DNA of 5,354 nucleotides. It comes from Candidatus Bathyarchaeota archaeon B26-1 (GTDB taxonomy: Archaea; Thermoproteota; Bathyarchaeia; Bathyarchaeales; B26-1). The DNA is taken from contig LUCD01000109.1 in the NCBI GenBank assembly GCA_001593925.1, positions 1-5,354 on the forward strand, written 5' to 3'. The translations under genes were made by a program, and so were the position numbers. Below, in pieces: positions 1 to 4,925 of this stretch. A model generated the notes under the pieces. It saw nothing but the letters and a program-made list of their open reading frames with translations. It did no database searches and had not been told where the DNA came from. Numbering within the stretch: the stretch's first letter is position 1; each line of letters begins with the position of its first letter.

Positions 1-635
1 AGGTTTTCGTGGCCTACAGCATCAACTATCGCCTTCAGGTCTCTCGTTCCCTCAGGGGTTTTTCCGGCTCCCATGAATCGGAGAACGTCTCCTTCCAGTA
101 TGATCTTCCATGCTCCCCGCTTTAGGAGGGTGTTGATCTCGTGGATGGTCTCGGCGACTTTGAATCCAGCTACGGGGTGGTGGGATGCTCCTCCCCCAAC
201 CTCGACTATAACCTTGAAGCCGTAGTCCTTCGAGGCTATCTCCGTCAGCTTACACATCAGCTCCAGGGGCATGGCCCTCATCTCGCTCGTCGAGATTTCT
301 ACGGCGCCACAGCCAACCTCTCTTGCTTCCCTCAGAAATTCATGGATTTTGTTCTGTAGGATTGCACATTCGAAGAGTACTCCTCCAGGGAAAGTAATAA
401 TATTGTACTTTTCGTAGATTTTGTTCTTCTTTATTATGTAATCTTTGCGGCAGAGTCTTCCCGTGACCATGGCGAATTTTATGAGGTCTATGTAGTCGCC
501 GACTAGCTCGAGTAGCCTCTCGGCTTCCATTATGGTTAGACCCCAGTCTCCGCTCATGGTTAAGCCTACATCTCTAGGTTTCTCTTTTCTCTCCCCGATC
601 TTCAAGAATTCCATAAAATACTCTGGGTTCGTCAT
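1..635 (-). CDS. ComA-like (phosphosulfolactate synthase family) protein, C-terminus cut by window edge
   Basis: The first 211 codons of a TIM-barrel protein of the phosphosulfolactate synthase family (PF02679). The family founder, ComA, adds sulfite to phosphoenolpyruvate in coenzyme M biosynthesis. Seen: VGDYIDLIKF (residues 45-54), FPGGVLFE (82-89), a strand AVEIS (111-115), IVEVG (143-147) and IILEG (178-182) follow the order and spacing I recall for Methanocaldococcus ComA. Odd: several functional-looking positions differ. DKG is DWG (30-32), FGWGT is FAMVT (54-58), EISDG is EISTS, the EVGKK lysines are EVGGG (145-149), and EGRES is EGDVL. The fold is secure but the ComA reaction is doubtful, so no symbol is given. 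The ATG at 635 is chosen because a GGTGG-type site (645-651) precedes it by about 9 nt and a TATA box sits at 675-683. It is probably a soluble cytoplasmic protein, transcribed separately from the gene at 803-1633. The remaining C-terminus lies left of the window. Confidence 0.85.
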   Translation of the reverse strand, partial: MTNPEYFMEFLKIGERKEKPRDVGLTMSGDWGLTIMEAERLLELVGDYIDLIKFAMVTGRLCRKDYIIKKNKIYEKYNIITFPGGVLFECAILQNKIHEFLREAREVGCGAVEISTSEMRAMPLELMCKLTEIASKDYGFKVIVEVGGGASHHPVAGFKVAETIHEINTLLKRGAWKIILEGDVLRFMGAGKTPEGTRDLKAIVDAVGHEN

Positions 636-644
636 GGCCGATAT

Positions 645-683
645 CCACCTTCAAGTCGATCTAAACACCATACACTAAATAAG
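645..683 (-). promoter_or_regulatory. Promoter and ribosome-binding site of the ComA-like gene
   Basis: On the minus strand a TATA-like CTTATTTAG (675-683), preceded by an A/C-rich BRE-like tract, predicts a transcript start near 654. The leader of about 19 nt would contain AAGGTGG (645-651), 9 nt before the ATG at 635. Spacing fits archaeal promoter rules; the site itself is inferred by eye. Confidence 0.5.
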
Positions 684-725
684 GTTTTGGTTGTTAAGCC
701 GCTTCAACTCATAGGGATCAGCCAT

Positions 726-770
726 AACCATCCTCAATCTACGGATGGTTTCTTAATCGTCTTGATGGTT
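726..770. promoter_or_regulatory. Cluster of three GATGGTT half-sites (inverted pair plus direct copy), candidate operator or stem-loop
   Basis: AACCATCC (726-733) and GGATGGTT (743-750) form a perfect 8-bp inverted repeat with a 9-nt spacer. A third GATGGTT at 764-770 lies 20 bp, about two helical turns, from the second. The cluster sits 45-90 bp upstream of the TATA box of the ComA-like gene and just after the stop of the membrane-protein gene. It could be an upstream regulator site or an RNA hairpin in the latter's 3' UTR. No T-run follows it on the minus strand, which argues against a simple terminator. Confidence 0.35.
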
Positions 771-802
771 GTTACGGAAGGTTAAAGGGAGACCCAGATT
801 GT

Positions 803-1633
803 TCATGTGTTAGTTAGGCCTTCTTTTTCGGCGAGCTTCTTTATGGCTTCTTCCCTGCTTAGGCCTTCCTTCAGGTACTCCTCTAGCTTGAGTTCTAGGA
901 GGAGCCTACCACGACCATAGACCCTACCGTACAGGTCCATTAACCGTTGGTATAGGATGTCTGGTGAGGGTTTGGGTTTCTCCTCAACCCTGGGTTTTGG
1001 CCTCGGTCCTACCTCGGCCCTTTTGAGGAGGCCCTCCCTCCTAGCCATCCTCTTTATGGCTTCTTCCCTACTTAGGCCCCTCTTCATGCACGATTGTATC
1101 TCGCAGTCGACAGTCTTGGTACTTCTGCCGTAGACCGCGCTGTATGCGTGGATCAGCTTCTGGTAGAGGGCCTCAACATCCACCGGAGGCTTAGGTTCCT
1201 CCTCAAGCTTGAACTCGGGCACAACACCAGTATACTCAACGGTCCTTAGAAGGTCAGAAACCCTAGACACATATTGATCACATATATACATTACCATTAC
1301 CCAGCACATGAAGATGCCGAATAATATCCACAAAAACGCGTAGATCACGGGTATAATACAAAATAAAAAACATCCAAAAAAGAGGACAAGGAGCCATAGG
1401 AGGATGTGACCGCTGAAATCAAAGTTGAACAGAACTCGGCTCTTAGACCCTTGAGGAACGACCCTTATCTCGATGATGAACAGGGACGAGCCGCCATGCT
1501 TAACCTCAATATAGGATGGCTCAGAGAAATCCGCAATAAAGCTCCTCTCGATGAAACCGGCCCTAATATAATTGTAGATGGCCCTATAGACCTTCTCAGC
1601 TGGAAGATTAATCGTCATCTCCCCTAGATACAC
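803..1633 (-). CDS. Unrecognised membrane protein with two C-terminal 47-residue repeats
   Basis: I do not recognise a named gene. Numbered from the GTG at 1633 (276 aa), residues ~6-73 alternate short helices and strands beginning TINLPAEKVYRAIYNYI, loosely like a START/SRPBCC domain (tentative). Residues ~76-118 are strongly hydrophobic, long enough for two membrane passes joined by a tight turn. A charged, proline-rich linker leads to two repeats, 156-202 and 227-273, aligning without gaps at 23 of 47 identities. Each runs from LYQ(K/R)L through VYGR to GLSREEAIK and ends EGL. The second linker, rich in P, K and E, separates them. Both soluble ends are predicted on the same side, probably cytoplasmic. 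Start: GGAG lies 6 nt before the GTG at 1633. Alternatives are TTG at 1645, which a TATA box at 1668-1676 would make leaderless, and ATG at 1618, which has GGGGAG with no spacer. It is separated from the hydrolase operon by a terminator, so it probably has its own transcript. Confidence 0.8.
   Translation of the reverse strand: MYLGEMTINLPAEKVYRAIYNYIRAGFIERSFIADFSEPSYIEVKHGGSSLFIIEIRVVPQGSKSRVLFNFDFSGHILLWLLVLFFGCFLFCIIPVIYAFLWILFGIFMCWVMVMYICDQYVSRVSDLLRTVEYTGVVPEFKLEEEPKPPVDVEALYQKLIHAYSAVYGRSTKTVDCEIQSCMKRGLSREEAIKRMARREGLLKRAEVGPRPKPRVEEKPKPSPDILYQRLMDLYGRVYGRGRLLLELKLEEYLKEGLSREEAIKKLAEKEGLTNT
839..865 (-). repeat. Direct repeat copy 1 inside the membrane-protein gene
   Basis: 27 bp encoding the GLSREEAIK part of the second protein repeat. 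It matches 1052-1078 with a single mismatch, whereas the rest of the 47-residue unit has diverged much more. Confidence 0.85.
1052..1078 (-). repeat. Direct repeat copy 2 inside the membrane-protein gene
   Basis: Partner of 839-865, 213 bp away (71 codons, so in frame). It encodes the GLSREEAIK part of the first protein repeat. Confidence 0.85.
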
Positions 1634-1655
1634 ACCAATCTCCAATTAGATTTTG

Positions 1656-1693
1656 GGGAGCTCCCTCTAATTTAAGATTTTTTCAAATAAAAA
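1656..1693 (-). promoter_or_regulatory. Promoter region of the membrane-protein gene with a 10-bp palindrome
   Basis: Two AT-rich TATA candidates read on the minus strand: CTTAAATTA at 1668-1676, which predicts a start near 1645-1648, and TTTTTATTTG at 1684-1693, which predicts a start near 1660. The second overlaps the T-tract of the upstream terminator. Downstream of both lies the perfect palindrome GGGAGCTCCC (1656-1665), placed where a repressor would block initiation. The palindrome is seen; its role is inferred. Confidence 0.4.
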
Positions 1694-1724
1694 GGGGAGA
1701 AAACGGTTAAGACCGGTTCTCCCC
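1685..1724 (-). terminator. Stem-loop plus T-tract terminator after the hydrolase operon
   Basis: On the minus strand, GGGGAGAA (1724-1717) pairs perfectly with TTCTCCCC (1701-1694). Inside, CGGT (1715-1712) pairs with ACCG (1707-1704) around a CTTA loop. TTTTTATTT (1693-1685) follows directly. This reads like an intrinsic terminator for minus-strand transcription; archaeal polymerase stops mainly on the T-tract. It separates the operon above 1993 from the gene starting near 1633. Confidence 0.7.
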
Positions 1725-1992
1725 GAACTGTCGCCAGTCCACCACGATCATCATCAGTACGTCTGTCTGGCTTGCATATGCCTATGAGCCTTCACTGGAG
1801 CATTCGAGTCCCGCCCAACCGTTGCGTTGATGCGAATTGCGAAGACTAAGGCGGTGAGGTTTTTTCTAGGGAATGGATGGACCTAACATTATTTAGGCGA
1901 ACTCAGCAGCTACCGGAGACGCAACCTTAGTACCAACCACTACACTATCCGAATGTTATCCCGCGTCTTGGGTGAGGAGGATTCGCTAGGAA
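1725..1992 (-). other. Noncoding, structured interval: long 3' UTR or candidate small RNA
   Basis: Minus-strand reading frames after the hydrolase stop close quickly, and I see no credible plus-strand gene. Structure favours a minus-strand RNA. GGACTG (1740-1735) pairs with CAGTTC (1730-1725) around GCGA, a GNRA tetraloop only on that strand, and abuts the terminator stem with no spacer. A bulged hairpin, GGCT/AGCC with inner CATA/TATG, spans 1769-1790. A hairpin CCTAA/TTAGG spans 1882-1897. Weaker long-range 7-bp matches join 1821-1827 with 1919-1925 and 1884-1890 with 1952-1958. I could not match it to RNase P RNA, SRP RNA, 5S rRNA, a tRNA or a C/D box RNA. No separate promoter was found, so a 3' UTR of about 300 nt is the simplest reading. 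Confidence 0.35.
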
Positions 1993-1993
1993 T
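1853..1993. repeat. Imperfect direct repeat pair of about 22 bp
   Basis: GGTGAGG, a variable 6-8 nt, then CTAGG and AAT occur at 1853-1874 and again at 1971-1993, about 118 bp apart. The second copy overlaps the stop codon of the hydrolase gene by one base. It may mark an internal duplication of the noncoding segment, or a chance match; only two copies are visible. Confidence 0.3.
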
Positions 1994-3276
1994 TAACCTT
2001 GATACATCTCATTGACCAGTTTTAATGCTTCATCTATTAGGACTTGTGGGGCTTGAGGAGCGAATGGGGTCTCCTTCGCGTCTGGGTCGTTGACGGCGTA
2101 GCCATGAGGCGACGGTAAGTATCCGAGCCAAGGCCCATTCGAGTATGCCAAGACGAAGGTGTGCTTGAAGGGTGATGCTTCCTTTATTCTGAGACCTATC
2201 TCCACGTAGGCCTCCGCCGAGCCTACGGCTAGGATGACAGCGTCGTCGATTACAAGGGCCTGTATCTCGTTCTTTATGGTTTTCTCTCCGGTGATTGGAG
2301 GAATAGTTTTAGGCACCGTCTTATTAGGTTGCTTTTGAGGAAGCTCAATCATCCTTTTTTTGCCTCCGAGACGGACCCACCGGGTCACGTCGATATGCTG
2401 GAGAATCCCCAAGACTTTGTTCGCCAACCTTCTACCCAGCCTCTCAGCCTCAGGGGGAGTTCTACTCCTTCTGAAGGTGTGTGTTCCAACGTCTCCAGCG
2501 CAACCTTGCAGGAAGAGAGCGACCGCCTCCCCTCCCAGCTGGCGCTCGATCTCGGTCATGCTTATCCCAGCGTAGTCCCCGCTTAGGAGGGTGTTGTCGC
2601 CGCCCAGAACCGTTGGGTGGCAGGCGTAGTTGAACGCAACAGCTATGATGTTCCGGTGTTCGTCTTCAACCCGTATCACGCCGCATTCATTGTCCATGAC
2701 GGCTTCTGGGTTAGGCTGGCTGCATCCCCAAAGCCCCCTCCCGTCGGGCAGACGCCTGTTCGACCCGATGCCGTAGATCATCTTCGACCCGATCCCTATG
2801 CGGGCTTTCCTCCTGCTCTTCCAAGCTTGGGTCACCGCCTCCACAGACGCCTCGTGGAATGGCCCCTCACAGCCGGAATGAGTGTGCGTCGCATTTATGA
2901 GAATGTTCTGTACGGGGATTCCGGTGCGTTCGTGGATTTCACTCCGGATTTTCGCTATCTCCTCGAACCCGTATAGGACCAGTTTCTCCCAGCTGAGAAT
3001 AGCCAACGAGTCCTCCCCGTTGTCTAGAACTAAGGCTCTAACGTATAATCGGGTGTGGATGCCCGTGGACTGTCGAGGCTGGAAACCCCTCATCGTGACG
3101 GGGCCGGACGGCGTTATATCGACGCGGGCCGCTCCGGCTAGGAGCCACCTCCCCTCGGGAACCCCCTCATCCCTGATCTCTGAGGGGCGCCTCGGCAGTT
3201 CAGGGAGCCTTCTAGACTCGACGTAAACAGGCATCCCGTAATGTATCTCTGTGGGCATACGTCTTTCCGAGGCCAT
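1993..3276 (-). CDS. Neutral/alkaline ceramidase-like hydrolase (PF04734), second gene of operon
   Basis: Numbered from the ATG at 3276 (427 aa). The domain starts near residue 47 with LLAGAARVDITPSG, the classic N-terminal signature of neutral ceramidase-like proteins. By comparison with the Pseudomonas enzyme from memory, likely zinc ligands are His131 and/or His133 (THTHSG), His220 (YACHPT), Glu355 (SAEAYVE) and Tyr386 (NGPWLGYLPS). QGCAGDVG (257-264) aligns with the GDVSPN-type motif, but Gly264 replaces the catalytic serine. There is no signal peptide, so it should be cytoplasmic, unlike secreted ceramidases, and the C-terminal Ig-like domain of those enzymes is missing. About 45 residues rich in R, P and E precede the domain. 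Start: GGAG lies 9 nt before the chosen ATG; the in-frame GTG at 3309 would add 11 residues but has no well-spaced site. The gap to the upstream paralogue is 59 nt, indicating co-transcription. Substrate unknown; an amidase/esterase role is family inference. Confidence 0.88.
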   Translation of the reverse strand: MASERRMPTEIHYGMPVYVESRRLPELPRRPSEIRDEGVPEGRWLLAGAARVDITPSGPVTMRGFQPRQSTGIHTRLYVRALVLDNGEDSLAILSWEKLVLYGFEEIAKIRSEIHERTGIPVQNILINATHTHSGCEGPFHEASVEAVTQAWKSRRKARIGIGSKMIYGIGSNRRLPDGRGLWGCSQPNPEAVMDNECGVIRVEDEHRNIIAVAFNYACHPTVLGGDNTLLSGDYAGISMTEIERQLGGEAVALFLQGCAGDVGTHTFRRSRTPPEAERLGRRLANKVLGILQHIDVTRWVRLGGKKRMIELPQKQPNKTVPKTIPPITGEKTIKNEIQALVIDDAVILAVGSAEAYVEIGLRIKEASPFKHTFVLAYSNGPWLGYLPSPHGYAVNDPDAKETPFAPQAPQVLIDEALKLVNEMYQG

Positions 3277-3285
3277 ATCTATTAT

Positions 3286-3293
3286 CTCCTTTT
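3286..3293 (-). promoter_or_regulatory. Ribosome-binding site that decides the start at 3276
   Basis: AAAAGGAG on the minus strand ends 9 nt before the ATG at 3274-3276. The upstream GTG (3307-3309) and ATG (3304-3306) overlap or nearly touch their own GGAG, so the internal ATG is preferred. Confidence 0.55.
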
Positions 3294-3335
3294 GAGGGCT
3301 CGACATCACTCCACTTCTACGTTTCTTTTCAATCG

Positions 3336-4667
3336 TTAACTCTCTGAGAGGAGCTCCTTAGCCGCCGCGACGAGTACGTCTTCGATGCGGCCGGAGAAGT
3401 TTGCGGGTCGAGTTGAGATCTTGTAGGAGTCGTCATGTGCACACCATCCCCACTCCTCAGCCCGCTTGGACGGAAGATACCCGATATAGCCGTTCGCGTA
3501 CGCCACCACGAAGGAGCCCGGTAGCCCCATCGCCTCTTTGATCTTCAAACCCACCTCCACGAATAACTCTCCGGGCACGGCGAAGAATGCTATCTCTTCC
3601 CCTATCCGTAACATTTGCACCTCCGCGGGGATCGAGGTGGGCGCCGTCTTGTTTCTCAGAGCGGTCAATGTTCTCTGCGCCCACTCGAGGCGCAACCTCT
3701 TCGCGTAGGCGTCTTTCCCCTGAGCCTCCAGCTCGGCGACTTGCTTCTTGATCCTTGATAGTTCAGCTTCTACATCTTCTGGGTTGGGAAGAGAGACAAG
3801 CGGAAGGTCTACGCGCTTGGTCCGCGCGCTTACCCGTTTGATGGGCTTGGTTTTAATGCTCTCTGCAACCTTGATGGCTTCGGCGGCGATTATTGTTCCG
3901 TAGCGGCGGCAGTCTTCTAGGTTTGTGTAGCGGAACTGGGAGCCGTCCTCGGTGAGCACAGCTATCTTTACGTCTCCTCCAGCCCCGGTGCTGAAGAGCG
4001 CCGTCACCCCGTCGTAAACCTTCTCGATTACACTCTGGACGTAACTGGTGTAGTCGCCCGAGTAGAGAAGGTTGTTTGCGCCCATAATGGATGGGTGGCA
4101 AGCGTAGTTAACGAGTATGGCGAGCGGTTCACCGTTGAGCTTATCCACCCGAAGCACACCTACGGAGTGATCCACCGGAGCGTCAGGGTTGGGGCCCCAT
4201 CTTACGCCTGTAGGCGTCCTCTGCCACCGATTTATGGAAACTTTTGCTTCGCCGACGCCTGCGCCGACGAGCACCTCCTGTTTGTTTTGATCCGCCATGT
4301 AGACCGCTCCGGCGATCTTCTTCGCCAATTCAACGAGGTACTCTCGTGAAGGTTTATCCTTTGATGTGATGGCTGGGCTGGAGTGAGTGTGAGAGGCGCT
4401 GAGGAGAACGTTCCTTCCCTTGATTCCTGTGAGCTGTTCGATTCGCCCCCGTATATCCTTCACTAGGTCTTCTGGAAAGCCTATGATGTCAGCTGTCACT
4501 AGGGCAACCCGGTTTTCACCATCGTCGAAGACTAGGGTTTTAGCGTAAAGTTCGTTGCCTACTCCGATGGCTGGTTTAAGCCTTAAGTAGTCACCCATGT
4601 TGTCAAACCCAACGCTTGGCGTAATATTTACACGCGCAACCCCAGCACTAATACTCTTAGACAACAT
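3336..4667 (-). CDS. Neutral/alkaline ceramidase-like hydrolase (PF04734), first gene of operon
   Basis: 443 aa, beginning almost directly with the domain signature (SAGVARVNITPS, residues 7-18) and without a signal peptide, so probably cytoplasmic. Likely zinc ligands by family comparison: His93 and/or His95 (SHTHSSP), His191 (YACHPS), Glu367 (VPGELFVE) and Tyr397 (NGYIGYLPS). The motif NRW.R..P.G (146-154) followed by PVDHSVGVLRV is also typical. At the GDVSPN-type position the sequence is GAGGDVKI (228-235), with Lys234 in place of the serine. Residues ~297-338 are a charged, likely coiled-coil insertion absent from the neighbouring paralogue. Ceramidases of this family are usually longer because of an extra C-terminal Ig-like domain, which is missing. 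ATG 4667 is chosen for its strong AAGGGAGG site four nt upstream. It is the promoter-proximal gene of the pair; the two proteins share motifs but are clearly diverged. Confidence 0.9.
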   Translation of the reverse strand: MLSKSISAGVARVNITPSVGFDNMGDYLRLKPAIGVGNELYAKTLVFDDGENRVALVTADIIGFPEDLVKDIRGRIEQLTGIKGRNVLLSASHTHSSPAITSKDKPSREYLVELAKKIAGAVYMADQNKQEVLVGAGVGEAKVSINRWQRTPTGVRWGPNPDAPVDHSVGVLRVDKLNGEPLAILVNYACHPSIMGANNLLYSGDYTSYVQSVIEKVYDGVTALFSTGAGGDVKIAVLTEDGSQFRYTNLEDCRRYGTIIAAEAIKVAESIKTKPIKRVSARTKRVDLPLVSLPNPEDVEAELSRIKKQVAELEAQGKDAYAKRLRLEWAQRTLTALRNKTAPTSIPAEVQMLRIGEEIAFFAVPGELFVEVGLKIKEAMGLPGSFVVAYANGYIGYLPSKRAEEWGWCAHDDSYKISTRPANFSGRIEDVLVAAAKELLSES

Positions 4668-4671
4668 GTTT

Positions 4672-4716
4672 CCTCCCTTAACTTTCTTAGTCTATTCTTT
4701 ACTCGGCCCTTATAAG
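4672..4716 (-). promoter_or_regulatory. Promoter and ribosome-binding site of the hydrolase operon
   Basis: The minus strand carries an A-rich BRE-like tract followed by the TATA box CTTATAAG (4709-4716). It predicts a transcript start near 4686, so the leader is about 19 nt and contains AAGGGAGG (4672-4679). This is the best archaeal promoter in the window. Confidence 0.65.
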
Positions 4717-4727
4717 TTTTTGCGGTC

Positions 4728-4741
4728 TTGTCAGCTGATAA
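4728..4741. promoter_or_regulatory. Palindrome upstream of the hydrolase promoter, candidate regulator site
   Basis: TCAGCTGA (4731-4738) is a perfect 8-bp palindrome, and matching TT and AA flanks extend it to 12 of 14 symmetrical positions. It lies about 12 bp upstream of the TATA box, next to the BRE, a usual position for archaeal activators. Short palindromes also arise by chance. Confidence 0.3.
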
Positions 4742-4925
4742 ATTATGTAAACCGGCACAATGTTCTAAAAACCTTCAATTATCCCATCTGTATGGAAAAT
4801 ATTGGAAAATTAAAGAGAAAATGATGGTATTAAGCCGCCGAAAGACTTATTAGAGCCTAAACCTTTTAGAGCTATGTTTACTGTCAGCGTTTCAGTTTAA
4901 ATCTTCGTTTAGAGGGGGAAGAGGA
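4742..4925 (+). promoter_or_regulatory. Intergenic region with candidate promoters of the Ig-like surface gene
   Basis: No gene is supported here; the stretch from 4742 to about 4830 is AT-rich. Two plus-strand TATA candidates occur. CTTATTAG (4846-4853), after a CGAAAG BRE-like tract, would give a leader of about 50 nt. TTTAAAT (4896-4902) would start transcription near 4925, making the GTG at 4926 leaderless. A G-rich run at 4914-4919, six nt before the GTG, is the only ribosome-site candidate and favours the first option. Confidence 0.4.

Noticed and set aside
141..359. 72-codon plus-strand frame
   Set aside because: It is antisense to the ComA-like gene, whose minus-strand translation matches family motifs throughout.
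1406..1627. 73-codon plus-strand frame opposite the membrane-protein gene
   Set aside because: It is a shadow of the minus-strand gene, whose protein has membrane segments and repeats; the plus frame shows no recognisable domain.
1742..1757. C/D box RNA motifs (ATGATGA next to CTGA on the minus strand)
   Set aside because: The boxes overlap, and no second properly spaced D or C' box with a guide region is present.
1798..1815. T-arm-like ATTCGAGTCCC on the plus strand
   Set aside because: The flanking bases do not form a T-stem, and no D-arm or acceptor stem is present on that strand.
1930..1948. tRNA D-arm-like sequence on the minus strand (TAGTGTAGTGGTTGGTAC)
   Set aside because: No matching anticodon stem or T-arm follows: the nearest GTTCG lacks the conserved A58 and a paired stem, and the 7-bp TAACATT/AATGTTA pair is not followed by a proper 3' end.
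2329..3226. Several plus-strand frames opposite the second hydrolase
   Set aside because: They are antisense to a well-supported conserved enzyme and show no coherent domain or ribosome-binding site.
4597..4824. 75-codon plus-strand frame across the hydrolase start and promoter
   Set aside because: It overlaps the hydrolase N-terminus and its promoter, and its product has no recognisable features.
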